Source: Candidatus Gastranaerophilales bacterium
Lineage (GTDB): Bacteria; Cyanobacteriota; Vampirovibrionia; Gastranaerophilales; Gastranaerophilaceae
DNA: 25,112 nucleotides
NCBI GenBank assembly: GCA_944323095.1
Contig: CALURE010000007.1
Span: 1-25,112, forward strand
Reading direction: 5' to 3'
Within the stretch, counting starts at the first letter, position 1. Each line of letters starts with the position of its first letter. Position numbers and translations under genes: made by a program. Below the pieces are notes generated by a model. The model saw only the letters and a program-made list of their open reading frames with translations, was not told where the DNA came from and ran no database searches. Of this stretch, positions 7,696-15,884 are shown piece after piece.

Positions 7696-8968
7696 GCTTT
7701 CCATTAAACCATTTTTCAACCTGAGTATTATATTCAACTTTAACATTTTGATATGAAGATTTTGGAATAGTGCCGTTATGCGCTTCTATCCCCATAAAAT
7801 ATAATCCGCGGTTGTAAATATTCTGTGCAGAATTTAAAATCTCCTGCGGAACTTTACCGTTATAAATTTTACAGGCATTGGAAATCTCATAGAGCCTTCT
7901 TTTATTCAACCCGCTTAAATATTTTCTCAAAGTTTTGCCATCTTTTTCAACAACAAAACATCTTTTGTCTTTGAATTTTGACAAATATTCTTTTAATTCT
8001 GCAGGGGAAGAAAACCGTATTGTTGAATAATCCGTATCCATTTCACAAATAGCTGTTTTATAATCTCCTTTTTTTAATGCATCAACAAGTTCTTTTTTAT
8101 TTTCAAAAACCGTTTCGCCCCTGTTAAAAACAAAATCCATCACAGAATCTTTAAGAGGCTGCGGCATTTTTTTATAGGCTCCGGCTCCGAGAGATCTTTG
8201 AATATTTTCTTTTCTCTCAAGCAAATCTTCAGCCAGCAGAGTGTATATTTCAGCATTTGAAATTTGCCTGCCGGAGAATTTTTTTAATTCGTCATTTTTT
8301 ATAACATGCCCTATGCCGATTGTTTTAACACCATTTTTATCCATATACATTTTATTATGCTTTTCTTCCAATTTTTCCAGAGATTTTAAATATTCAATAG
8401 AAAAGCCGGTTGCTTTTGCAACATCATTAAGATTTTTAATATTAACAGGCACCTGCCTGTCGGGAATTTTTAATTTTTGTCCGACCTGCAAAGATTTTTC
8501 ATTTAATTTATTTAATTCCAGAACAGCATCGGATGAAACTCCGAACTTTTCGGCTATTGCTCCGGCAGTATCTCCTTTTTTAACGGTATAATCCGGATTT
8601 TTAATTGTTTTTATATATTTATTATACTCATTTCTGTTTGCTATTTCTTCATCGGAAATTTCCCTGTACATTTGAAAACCTGAATTATCCGTCTTTTTTA
8701 CTGACGGAAAAATTGTTTTAGATGATTTTTCGGGCAGTCTGAGTTTTTGCCCCACAGAAATTACGTCACTTTTTAACCCGTTTGCTTCTTTCAAAGCTTC
8801 AACCGATACACCGTATGCTTTTGCTATAGAATAAAGAGTATCTCCGGGTTTGACGACCTTACAATACACAATAATCTTTTTTTTCGCCTGTTGTGAAGAA
8901 TTTTTCTCTGATTTCTCAGCTGAAGAAATTCCAAACAAATTTGTTATAAATTTCCATATACCAAACAT
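7682..8968 (-). CDS. LysM-GH24 muramidase (T4-lysozyme-like)
   Basis: A peptidoglycan hydrolase that would cut between N-acetylmuramic acid and N-acetylglucosamine. Two LysM peptidoglycan-binding domains lie at about 36-79 and 127-169, each with the GDT...LxxxN...GQKLxxP pattern. A GH24 domain follows at about 185-305. Its catalytic triad is present with the exact spacing of T4 lysozyme: Glu201, Asp210 and Thr216 in TIGIGH (T4 Glu11/Asp20/Thr26). Residues 305-428 are not recognised. There is no signal peptide; the N-terminus (MFGIWKFITNLFGIS) is a short hydrophobic or amphipathic helix. It starts 10 bases after the LysM amidase gene, so the two are one operon. GH24 enzymes are often phage endolysins, but no phage genes are nearby, so this may be a domesticated or host wall enzyme. 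Confidence 0.87.
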   Translation of the reverse strand: MFGIWKFITNLFGISSAEKSEKNSSQQAKKKIIVYCKVVKPGDTLYSIAKAYGVSVEALKEANGLKSDVISVGQKLRLPEKSSKTIFPSVKKTDNSGFQMYREISDEEIANRNEYNKYIKTIKNPDYTVKKGDTAGAIAEKFGVSSDAVLELNKLNEKSLQVGQKLKIPDRQVPVNIKNLNDVAKATGFSIEYLKSLEKLEEKHNKMYMDKNGVKTIGIGHVIKNDELKKFSGRQISNAEIYTLLAEDLLERKENIQRSLGAGAYKKMPQPLKDSVMDFVFNRGETVFENKKELVDALKKGDYKTAICEMDTDYSTIRFSSPAELKEYLSKFKDKRCFVVEKDGKTLRKYLSGLNKRRLYEISNACKIYNGKVPQEILNSAQNIYNRGLYFMGIEAHNGTIPKSSYQNVKVEYNTQVEKWFNGKLKLK

Positions 8969-8978
8969 TATTTATACC

Positions 8979-10805
8979 TTAATTATTTATGGTTTCTGCT
9001 ATCGCATCGGCAACACAGGACATATATTTGTTCTGGTCATAGCTTGAAAGGAGGGAATTTGTTATACTTTCATTTGCGATATTGCCTATTTCAAGCAGTG
9101 AAGAAGGAATGCCTTTTGTTGCTCTGTTTACATAAAGACCATCTTGTTCAACATCCGGAGTTAAAGCCATAAATCCTTTATTTACATGCTTGTTAATATT
9201 TTCTGCCAATTTTTTATCAATATCCTTTGTGTATCTGACAGTACACATCTTCTTCGAAGGATTTTGTTTTGCGGATTCAACATGGACGGATAAAAACAGC
9301 ATATCCGATTTATCCGTATTTTTCATAGCAGCCCGTACTTCATCAGAGCCTTTATTTCCTGCAAGCATATTTTCAATATAGCGCTGTGCACTCATTCCGC
9401 CGTTTTGAACAGCACCTGAAACAAATACGACTTTTGCGCCCCTGTTCCTTAATTTATCCGAAAGTTTATTAACAAAACTTTCTGCAACTCGCCATTCTTC
9501 AATAGGCATTTCTTCGCCCTCTGCATTTTTGACAGAAAGAACAGTTCCCGGGTCAAATGCCCCGTTTTTCTGCTGATATCCTCCATGTCCGGGGTTAAGT
9601 ATTATCAACCTACCGTCAAGATCGCCTTTTGCAGTCGGCTCTCTCAACTCTGTAACTGCCTCAATTTTCTTTGTTTCGGTATTATAGTTAGGCAAAGGTC
9701 TTACAAGATAAGGGTCTTTTACTTTAGAAAATCCGGGATCATTTTTACCGCCGGCTAAAGCCCATTTCCTTAAAGTTCCTGCAGTTACGCAGTTACCTGA
9801 CCTATCTTTTATAACTGTTAATGTCTCAGGGACAATATCTCTGCTTTTGCCGCCGTTTGTAGACTGTAAAAATTCCGGTTTTGAAACAATATTGCTTGAT
9901 TTAACCGTAGTTTGCGCTTTAGCTTGTTTGCTATTAATCATTTTATCAATAACAGCATCCATTTTTTCGGTATCTACCATGCCGAAAATTTTTCCGAATT
10001 CTTTATCAAGTTCTGTTTTAAATTCCTGACGCTGCTTTGGTGTAGAAGCTTTTGTCTGCTTTGCAAGATTATCATAAAGTGTCATTACGGCATCTTTTCT
10101 TATATTTTGCGTACTTGCAATTTCCGAACAAATCGCATTAATCAGAGATTCCTTTGAATTTGTAATTTTATCATACTCTTTTATAACCTGAGCAGCGTTT
10201 TTATCATTAATTTTCAAAAAAGCCTTATTAAAATCTTCTTTGCCGACAGCTCCGTAATTTGAGCATACAGCATCATGAATATCGGCAGCTATTTGGGCAG
10301 GTGACGGAGATTTTGCGGCAGGTTTCGGCGGAGCTTTAACCTGTGCAGCAGACGCAGATTTTTTAGGTGCTTCTGATTTTGCAGCACTTTTCTTCTGGAC
10401 AGGCACAGGCTTTTTCTCTTTTTGCGGATAAACATAAAAATACTCATTTTTTGAAGGTTTGTAATTTTTATCTATACCATTTAACGCAAGAAACTGTTCA
10501 AGAGTCATTCCGTTTTGTTCTGCCATATATTTTAAACCTTTACCATCAGGAATTTTTGCATGCGGGACATTTTTTATAACCTGTCCTTTTGCAAGCGCAT
10601 CTTTAACAAGTCCTGTCATATTTTTAAATTCGGAAAGAGACATATTAAATCTGCGGGCAATAGCCGTCAGACCTTTTTCATCGCCGCTTACCGTAACAAT
10701 ATATTCACCTCTTGCACGGGCATCTTTTTTTCTTTGCTCAATATTATCTGAATCTTTTGTTTCGGATATAGCCTTTGAGCCTACACCTGTAATTTGAAAT
10801 TCCAT
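8979..10805 (-). CDS. LysM N-acetylmuramoyl-L-alanine amidase (Amidase_3)
   Basis: Zinc amidase that would remove the peptide stem from peptidoglycan. The N-terminus holds LysM-like segments (about 34-80 and 88-126). A Lys/Pro/Ala-rich linker (128-170) and a helical region of unknown role (170-300) follow. The Amidase_3 catalytic domain occupies about 398-606. Zinc ligands are His407 (NPGHGG), a Glu in EEWRVAES (437 or 442) and His508 (SVHVES); the catalytic Glu is 572 (SSLLEIGN). There is no signal peptide at the chosen ATG, which has AGAGGT upstream, and no internal start would create one. It is the first gene of a two-gene operon with the LysM-GH24 muramidase and has a terminator just upstream that isolates it from upp. 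Confidence 0.87.
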   Translation of the reverse strand: MEFQITGVGSKAISETKDSDNIEQRKKDARARGEYIVTVSGDEKGLTAIARRFNMSLSEFKNMTGLVKDALAKGQVIKNVPHAKIPDGKGLKYMAEQNGMTLEQFLALNGIDKNYKPSKNEYFYVYPQKEKKPVPVQKKSAAKSEAPKKSASAAQVKAPPKPAAKSPSPAQIAADIHDAVCSNYGAVGKEDFNKAFLKINDKNAAQVIKEYDKITNSKESLINAICSEIASTQNIRKDAVMTLYDNLAKQTKASTPKQRQEFKTELDKEFGKIFGMVDTEKMDAVIDKMINSKQAKAQTTVKSSNIVSKPEFLQSTNGGKSRDIVPETLTVIKDRSGNCVTAGTLRKWALAGGKNDPGFSKVKDPYLVRPLPNYNTETKKIEAVTELREPTAKGDLDGRLIILNPGHGGYQQKNGAFDPGTVLSVKNAEGEEMPIEEWRVAESFVNKLSDKLRNRGAKVVFVSGAVQNGGMSAQRYIENMLAGNKGSDEVRAAMKNTDKSDMLFLSVHVESAKQNPSKKMCTVRYTKDIDKKLAENINKHVNKGFMALTPDVEQDGLYVNRATKGIPSSLLEIGNIANESITNSLLSSYDQNKYMSCVADAIAETINN

Positions 10806-10830
10806 AAAATATTACCTCTTTTACACACAT

Positions 10831-10875
10831 AAAAAATAACGGTACATTTCAAAAATTCTTTAAAATATACCGTTA
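10831..10875 (-). terminator. Intrinsic terminator downstream of upp
   Basis: On the minus strand an 8-bp stem (TAACGGTA at 10875-10868 with TACCGTTA at 10844-10837) is followed by six T (10836-10831). It ends the MCE-upp transcript before the amidase gene. Confidence 0.65.
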
Positions 10876-10903
10876 AAAATTTATATTTATTTACAATTCC
10901 AAA

Positions 10904-11554
10904 CTAAGTATTAAAAATTCTGTCTCCGGCATCGCCCATGCCAGGGACTATGTAGCCTTTTTCGTTCAAATGATCATCTACGGCTGCTGTTATAATTTCA
11001 ATATCCGGATAGTGTTTTTGAATATTTTCAATTCCCTGAGGAGCTGCAATTATACAAATTACTTTAATATTGTCAATCGGAATTCCTTTATCAGCATAAA
11101 GTTTTATCGCTTCTATTAGAGAATTTCCCGTTGCAAGCATAGGATCAGTTATATAAATATAGAATTTTTCGGGATTCGGCGCTTCCATAGGGACTTTGTT
11201 ATAGTACCAGACAGGCTTTAAAGTCTTTTCATCCCTGTACATTCCGATATGTCTTATACATGCCTGTGGCAGAATATCAATTGCTTCATCCGTAAAGATT
11301 AGCCCTGCACGCAATATCGGAGAAATAATAAGGTTAATATCAGGATCAACCGTCTTCGCGGTGAAAGTTGCAAGCGGTGTTGTAATCTCTTTATCAACAA
11401 GCGGAAGATTTTTTGCGGCTTCGTACAAAAGGCAGCGTGTAATCTTTCGTGTCGCAATCCTAACCCCCTGACTGTCCGTATTTTTATCTCTCATTGTGCA
11501 TAAATTTAAAAGTACAACAGGATTATTAATTATTCTTACTTTTGTCTTGTCCAT
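10904..11554 (-). CDS. upp: Uracil phosphoribosyltransferase
   Basis: Salvages uracil by transferring it to PRPP to give UMP. The PRPP-binding loop ITDPMLATGNS lies near residue 135. The uracil-binding GMGDAGDR motif is close to the C-terminus, and the conserved ISPILRAG segment lies near residue 80. Length (216 aa) is typical. A GAAGGGG ribosome site precedes the ATG at 11554. The start lies within the end of the MCE gene (29-base overlap), so translation of the two is probably coupled, although one is envelope-related and the other is nucleotide salvage. A terminator follows at 10831-10875. Confidence 0.95.
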   Translation of the reverse strand: MDKTKVRIINNPVVLLNLCTMRDKNTDSQGVRIATRKITRCLLYEAAKNLPLVDKEITTPLATFTAKTVDPDINLIISPILRAGLIFTDEAIDILPQACIRHIGMYRDEKTLKPVWYYNKVPMEAPNPEKFYIYITDPMLATGNSLIEAIKLYADKGIPIDNIKVICIIAAPQGIENIQKHYPDIEIITAAVDDHLNEKGYIVPGMGDAGDRIFNT

Positions 11555-12155
11555 ATTTAACCCCTTCTTTTCTTATATCAGAAATACTTTTCATTAATTT
11601 ATCAAATGCAGTCATATTTGTTTGAATTTCTGATGTATGAATTCCGCTGCTCATATCTGTTACTCCTGTTTCTCTTGCAAAAAAAGACAATTTCGTACTA
11701 ATTGAACCTATTTTGTCAAACATATCGTTTAACAACCCCAGAGAATCATGTAGTCTTTTTGGATTTTGAACAACAATCAGCTTATTCATAGCTAAACTTT
11801 CTTTTGTAGGCGGATACACTTCAAGAGATTTTGACCCGCCCATCCCGTTAAATTCAACAGTTGCAATTGAACCTTTAGGCAGTTCTATATCCTTATCAGT
11901 TACAACAATTTTTAGATAGACATCATTTGAAACAATTTTTATTTTATCTATATAACCTATTTGAACCCCCATAAATTTCACCGGCGAACCAACAATAAGT
12001 CCGTCAACATCTGGCATAAAAATCTGATAAGTTACAAGCTGTTTTTCATTGTTATAATAATGAATTCTTACTCCTGCAACAACCGCACACAGTATAAGAA
12101 ACCATACACCCGCTTCCAGTAAAATATATTTATGGATACCCTCAAATATTTTCAT
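11526..12155 (-). CDS. MCE/MlaD-family substrate-binding protein
   Basis: MCE proteins are anchored in the inner membrane and carry lipids across the periplasm with an ABC transporter. Using the ATG at 12155, the protein has an N-terminal anchor helix (about 9-30, with the core EAGVWFLILCAVVAGVRI). One MCE domain follows (about 40-115, with VDGLIVGSPVKFMGVQIGYI and FNGMGGSKSLEVYPP). A helical tail comes last. No MlaE permease or MlaF ATPase gene adjoins it. An MlaA-type protein is encoded about 10 kb away in this window. A GTG at 12191 would add 12 residues (MAKICALLYNRF). The ATG is preferred because a TATAAT box lies exactly 6 bases upstream, suggesting a leaderless transcript. Confidence 0.85.
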   Translation of the reverse strand: MKIFEGIHKYILLEAGVWFLILCAVVAGVRIHYYNNEKQLVTYQIFMPDVDGLIVGSPVKFMGVQIGYIDKIKIVSNDVYLKIVVTDKDIELPKGSIATVEFNGMGGSKSLEVYPPTKESLAMNKLIVVQNPKRLHDSLGLLNDMFDKIGSISTKLSFFARETGVTDMSSGIHTSEIQTNMTAFDKLMKSISDIRKEGVKYGQDKSKNN

Positions 12156-12161
12156 AAACCG

Positions 12162-12190
12162 ATTATACAACAATGCACAAATTTTTGCCA
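12162..12190 (-). promoter_or_regulatory. Candidate promoter giving a leaderless MCE transcript
   Basis: On the minus strand TATAAT (12167-12162) is followed by CGGTTT and then the ATG at 12155, so transcription would begin at or next to the A of the start codon. The -35 region is poor (TGGCAA at 12190-12185, spacer 17). There is no Shine-Dalgarno before this ATG. Confidence 0.4.
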
Positions 12191-12191
12191 C

Positions 12192-12220
12192 TTGCCAAAA
12201 AAAATTTTGTATTATATTAT
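12192..12220 (+). promoter_or_regulatory. Promoter for the rpoZ-like gene
   Basis: TTGCCA (12192-12197) and TATTAT (12215-12220) are 17 bases apart, with a predicted start near 12227. The hexamer TTGCCA occurs twice in tandem (12185 and 12192). The region is shared with the divergent MCE promoter. Confidence 0.5.
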
Positions 12221-12250
12221 AGAATAGAACAAAAAGTGAGGTTTTAACTT

Positions 12251-12493
12251 ATGATGGATCAAATAATCAGAGTTGCCTGGGATTTAAACGAAAACACAGA
12301 CAACAGATACCAGCTGGTTTACGAAATTGCAGAGCTTGCCAAAAAGCTTGTTGATGAAAATCAGGCTAAAAAAGCACATGATGATTTCAATTTCGAAGAA
12401 AATTTTGACACTACTTATAAAAAAGAAAATCCGGTAGAGCATGCTATTATGGTAAAAGCAGCAGAAGCCGATGATGACAGATTAGTAGGCTAA
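12251..12493 (+). CDS. rpoZ: Probable RNA polymerase omega subunit
   Basis: Omega is the small subunit that helps assemble RNA polymerase by holding the beta-prime chain. The 80-residue product has two signatures of the family. NRYQLVYEIAELAKKLVDE (about 18-36) matches the usual NRFxLVxxAAxRAxxL helix. NPVEHAIMVKAAEADDD (about 60-76) matches the KPVxxAlxEiaeG region. The middle, rich in Asp, Phe and Lys, is not conserved. GTGAGG at 12236-12241 lies 9 bases before the ATG; a second ATG is immediately adjacent. A strong terminator follows. The assignment rests on short motifs, so a different small acidic protein cannot be excluded. Confidence 0.6.
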   Translation: MMDQIIRVAWDLNENTDNRYQLVYEIAELAKKLVDENQAKKAHDDFNFEENFDTTYKKENPVEHAIMVKAAEADDDRLVG

Positions 12494-12501
12494 GTTTGAC
12501 G

Positions 12502-12540
12502 AAAAATGCACAGGGTTTGAATAGAATTCTGTGCATTTTT
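12502..12540 (+). terminator. Intrinsic terminator after the rpoZ-like gene
   Basis: A perfect 12-bp stem (AAAAATGCACAG at 12502-12513 with CTGTGCATTTTT at 12529-12540) and a 15-base loop, ending in a T-run. It separates this gene from the purine nucleoside phosphorylase gene. Confidence 0.85.
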
Positions 12541-12599
12541 GTGTATTTTGTATCTTTTGCACATTGCAGCAAAAATGCTTGAATGGCAGATGAGGGGTT

Positions 12600-13400
12600 A
12601 TGAATAAAACAACAGAATTTATCAAAAAAAAGACAGAAAATTTTAAACCTGAAATCGGGATTATTCTGGGTTCAGGGCTTGGAGAACTTGCCGATGAATA
12701 CTGCGATTATGCAATTTCCTATAATGACATACCGAACTTTATAAAATCAACAGTTCAGGGGCATAAAGGACGATTGGTTTTTGCGGAAATCATGGGCAAA
12801 AAAATAGTTATGATGCAGGGAAGAAACCACTTTTATGAAGGACATTCAATGGGTGAAATTACTTATCCTGTTAAAGTTATGAAAGCTCTCGGCATTAAAA
12901 CCCTTATCCTTACAAATGCTGCAGGCGCTGTCAATGAAAACTTCAAACCTGCGGATTTAATGCTCATAACAGATCACATAAATAATATGGGGGCAAACCC
13001 GCTAATCGGCCCCAATGACAATACGCTCGGCGAACGTTTTCCCGATATGACAGAAGTTTACAAAAAATCACTGATAGAACTTGCAAAAACTTGCGCGCTT
13101 AAACTTGGAATTGCTGTACAGGAGGGAGTTTACTGGGCCAATTCAGGGCCTTCCTACGAAACACCGGCCGAGATAAAAATGATAAGAAAACTTGGCGGAG
13201 ATGCAGTCGGAATGTCAACTGTTCCGGAGGCAATAGTTGCAAATTACTGCGGGCTGAATGTTCTCGGCATAAGCTGTATAACAAATGCCGCAAGCTCAGA
13301 ATCAGGCAGTAAACTTTCACACCAGGAAGTTATAGAAGCCGCCGACATCGCAAAAAATAAATTTAAATCATTAATTTTAGATATAATTAAACATATTTAA
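12600..13400 (+). CDS. punA: Purine nucleoside phosphorylase (inosine/guanosine type)
   Basis: Cleaves purine nucleosides with phosphate to release the base and ribose 1-phosphate in purine salvage. It belongs to the trimeric PNP-I family. Visible motifs are the phosphate-binding GSGLG at 24-28, GHKGRLV near 54, QGRNHFYEGH near 73-82, TNAAGAVN near 109, SGPSYETPAEIKM near 181 with the base-binding Glu, VGMSTVPE near 204, and TNAA near 227. The length (266 aa) is normal. A G-rich site (GAGGGG) sits just before the ATG at 12600 with short spacing. It complements upp, 1 kb away, in nucleobase salvage, but lies on the other strand. Confidence 0.94.
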   Translation: MNKTTEFIKKKTENFKPEIGIILGSGLGELADEYCDYAISYNDIPNFIKSTVQGHKGRLVFAEIMGKKIVMMQGRNHFYEGHSMGEITYPVKVMKALGIKTLILTNAAGAVNENFKPADLMLITDHINNMGANPLIGPNDNTLGERFPDMTEVYKKSLIELAKTCALKLGIAVQEGVYWANSGPSYETPAEIKMIRKLGGDAVGMSTVPEAIVANYCGLNVLGISCITNAASSESGSKLSHQEVIEAADIAKNKFKSLILDIIKHI

Positions 13401-13404
13401 TTAT

Positions 13405-13434
13405 TTGTTAAATACTGTAAATTTTGTATATACT
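13405..13434 (+). promoter_or_regulatory. Candidate promoter for the 802-codon membrane protein gene
   Basis: TTGTTA (13405-13410) and TATACT (13429-13434) are 18 bases apart. Transcription would start near 13441. That falls at the upstream TTG, which argues for translation from the later ATG at 13494 behind AAGGAA. Confidence 0.4.
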
Positions 13435-13493
13435 TAGTCTTGTCAAAAAATTATTTTCAGTTAAAAATACATGACGGGAAGGAATTAGAAGAT

Positions 13494-15848
13494 ATGATAA
13501 CAGGAAGATTACAACACTACGATGTAGTGAAACACAGGCAGAAATCAGCCGGAGATTTATCTCCAAAACATGTTCCTCCTGTTGCTTCCGAGTTCATGTC
13601 TTTAAAAAATAATTTAAACGAGAGACCTTTAAAAAGTATTTCAAATGATTTATCTTTTAAAGGTCTTTCTTTTAGGGGAAATGACAAGCCCAAAAAAGAA
13701 GATAAAATGAAGCCGCTTTTATACACGCTCGGCGGACTTGCCGCTGCAGGCCTTGCGCTAAGACTTGCTCCGGCATATAAATTTGCTGCTGAATACAGCG
13801 TAAGTGAATTTCTGCAATTTTCGCGCCAGCACATGGGTTTCAAAAAAGCAGGCAAATACGGTATTAAAGAAACATCAATCGGGCAGGATCTTTACGAACA
13901 TATTATAAACTCTGATCTAACAAACAAAATGGTTAAAATTCAGGGTGACAAAATTACGTTTTACAAAAAAACAATTTCACAGCTCATCTGGGACGGATTG
14001 GTTTATCCGTTTAAAATTCTGCCTGCCGATATCTTAAACGGTACAGTAGAGTTAATAGGAAAAATTAAACCTTTTAAAGCCTGGGCTGCAAAAACCCGCC
14101 AGCTTCCGTTGTTTAAAGGAATCAGACAGCGCTCTAAAATTGATGCAGAAGTAAATTCTCTACGCGGACTTTTTGAAACAGCAAAAAATTTGAAAGGGAA
14201 ATCAAAAGAAGAAATATCATCGGCACTGTTCCAGAGATCAGTTAAAATGTTTGATCCGTCAACAGGCAACTATGACACAAAACATGAAAGATCCTTAAAC
14301 AGACTCGTTTCAGGACTGCCGCCTGCCATATTTCTTGCAAATGACGCTTATAACCTTTCAAGAATGATGGACGATGACAAAAATGCCGCTTCTCATGAAC
14401 AAAAAGTAAGATTTAGACAGGAAATGGCAAGAATAGGCTTCAATGCCTACATAACCCTCATAACTTTAGGGGCTTTGAATAAATTAATAAACAATTCTAA
14501 AATGGGTATTATGTTAATGACAGCACTAACTACATTAACAACAGAAGCGTTCTCGCGTGTTATCAACGGAAAACATATTACAAGACTAACCCCCGAAGAA
14601 GCCAGAGCCGAAAATCTCAAAAACCATGCCCCCGAAGCTGAAATACAACCCGATTTATCGTTTAAGGCATCAGAAAATAAAAAAGAAGAAAAAGAAAAAA
14701 ATCAAAAACCGCTTCTTTCATTTGACACAATCGTAAAAGCTCTCGCATTAATTATCGGAGGCGGATTTGCAGTAAAGGGATTAAGAAAAATCCCTGCAAT
14801 CAATAATGCCTGGGAAAAATTTGCCGGCTTCTTTACTTCAAAATATAACGATATAACCCAAATTAAAGACTTCAAAATTTCTCAGGAAAAATTTGACAAA
14901 ATTACAAAAGTTTTAGAAGATAACGGCTTCATGGAACTCGCTGAAAAATACAGAGCAGTTGCAAAAACAGCACAAAATCCAGATGGAACTATCAGTTTAG
15001 GCGCTAAAGACAAAAACATTAAGCCGCTTGTTAACTTCTTCCTTGCACCGTTTAAATTCATATGGAAATACGGTACAATGCCATACAAATTTGTAGATGA
15101 TGCTATAACAACAATTGCCGGAGGGAATAAAGTAAAATTGTCAAAAAAACGCGGCAGTGACATATCTGCTCTGGCAAAAAGTATTGAAAACATCGGAAAA
15201 GAAGCTCAAAGAAAAGATTTTAATCCGGAAAAATTCCAATCATACGTAAAAGATAATATCTTAAAAGCATTCAATGTAGATACAATGTCAAATGTTTCAA
15301 ACAGTGAACTTTCAAACCTTGCAAAAACAGCAGCACTGGCAGCGACAATATGGTTCTTGATGACAGATAACTACAACATGGTAATGTTAAAATCAAACGG
15401 CAATGATGTAGAAGGCGCTAAAACCAAATTCAAAGAAAGATTTGTACAGGAAGGTTCAAGATTATTCTATCAAACACTGCTGATTGATTTATTTAACAGC
15501 ACATTCAAAAGCCAGTACAACAAATCTCTGTTTGGCATGAGCTGGATTACACTGACAAATACAACTATCGGAGAATGGCTGACAAGAAAATCTGTAGGTG
15601 TGCCTGTCGGAACACATTCACGTGATCAGTTAATTGCTCTTGAAGAAAAACAGGATAATGCAACCGGATTTTTGAAAAAATACTATGACTTTATGAAACG
15701 CCTGACAGGCAAACGTCCTATAAAGACTTATGAAGTAGATAAAAAAGAGCAATTCGGCGCTGCCATAAAGGCAGAAGAAATAAAACCGCCGGCACAGGAA
15801 GTTAATTTTACAAACAGCACTGTGTTTAACAAAATGATAAAAGGATAA
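13494..15848 (+). CDS. Large membrane protein with internal duplication, unknown function
   Basis: Not recognised. The open frame begins at a TTG at 13440 (802 codons), but the ATG at 13494 is favoured by AAGGAA at 13479-13484 and the promoter position. Numbering here is from the TTG. The protein consists of two related halves, about 70-380 and 404-720. Each begins with an LSFK motif (LSFKGLSFRG at 71-80, LSFKA at 406-410), a Lys/Glu-rich stretch and KPLL, then a hydrophobic helix. Each also has a PFK-containing segment (190-192; 537-539) and ends with two or three hydrophobic helices around a LxxDxYNxxMM/MTDNYNMVML-like motif. There is no classical signal peptide. The C-terminus (about 760-802) is charged. 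It stands alone, convergent with the autotransporter gene. Confidence 0.7.
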   Translation: MITGRLQHYDVVKHRQKSAGDLSPKHVPPVASEFMSLKNNLNERPLKSISNDLSFKGLSFRGNDKPKKEDKMKPLLYTLGGLAAAGLALRLAPAYKFAAEYSVSEFLQFSRQHMGFKKAGKYGIKETSIGQDLYEHIINSDLTNKMVKIQGDKITFYKKTISQLIWDGLVYPFKILPADILNGTVELIGKIKPFKAWAAKTRQLPLFKGIRQRSKIDAEVNSLRGLFETAKNLKGKSKEEISSALFQRSVKMFDPSTGNYDTKHERSLNRLVSGLPPAIFLANDAYNLSRMMDDDKNAASHEQKVRFRQEMARIGFNAYITLITLGALNKLINNSKMGIMLMTALTTLTTEAFSRVINGKHITRLTPEEARAENLKNHAPEAEIQPDLSFKASENKKEEKEKNQKPLLSFDTIVKALALIIGGGFAVKGLRKIPAINNAWEKFAGFFTSKYNDITQIKDFKISQEKFDKITKVLEDNGFMELAEKYRAVAKTAQNPDGTISLGAKDKNIKPLVNFFLAPFKFIWKYGTMPYKFVDDAITTIAGGNKVKLSKKRGSDISALAKSIENIGKEAQRKDFNPEKFQSYVKDNILKAFNVDTMSNVSNSELSNLAKTAALAATIWFLMTDNYNMVMLKSNGNDVEGAKTKFKERFVQEGSRLFYQTLLIDLFNSTFKSQYNKSLFGMSWITLTNTTIGEWLTRKSVGVPVGTHSRDQLIALEEKQDNATGFLKKYYDFMKRLTGKRPIKTYEVDKKEQFGAAIKAEEIKPPAQEVNFTNSTVFNKMIKG

Positions 15849-15852
15849 TTTG

Positions 15853-15879
15853 TTTGTGTTCTTTTAACGATTACACAAA
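15853..15879. terminator. Weak candidate terminator between convergent genes
   Basis: The 37-base gap between the two convergent stop codons holds a 7-bp stem (TTTGTGT with ACACAAA) around a 13-base loop. No clear T-run follows on either strand, so its function is uncertain. Confidence 0.25.
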
Positions 15880-15884
15880 ATACG

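Noticed and set aside
13440..13493. TTG at 13440 as start of the duplicated membrane protein
   Set aside because: No Shine-Dalgarno precedes it and the predicted transcript starts at about the same base. The ATG at 13494 has AAGGAA upstream. It is kept as an alternative only.
13517..13855. Minus-strand ORF of 112 codons inside the 802-codon gene
   Set aside because: A shadow of the larger gene, with no ribosome site or recognisable domain.
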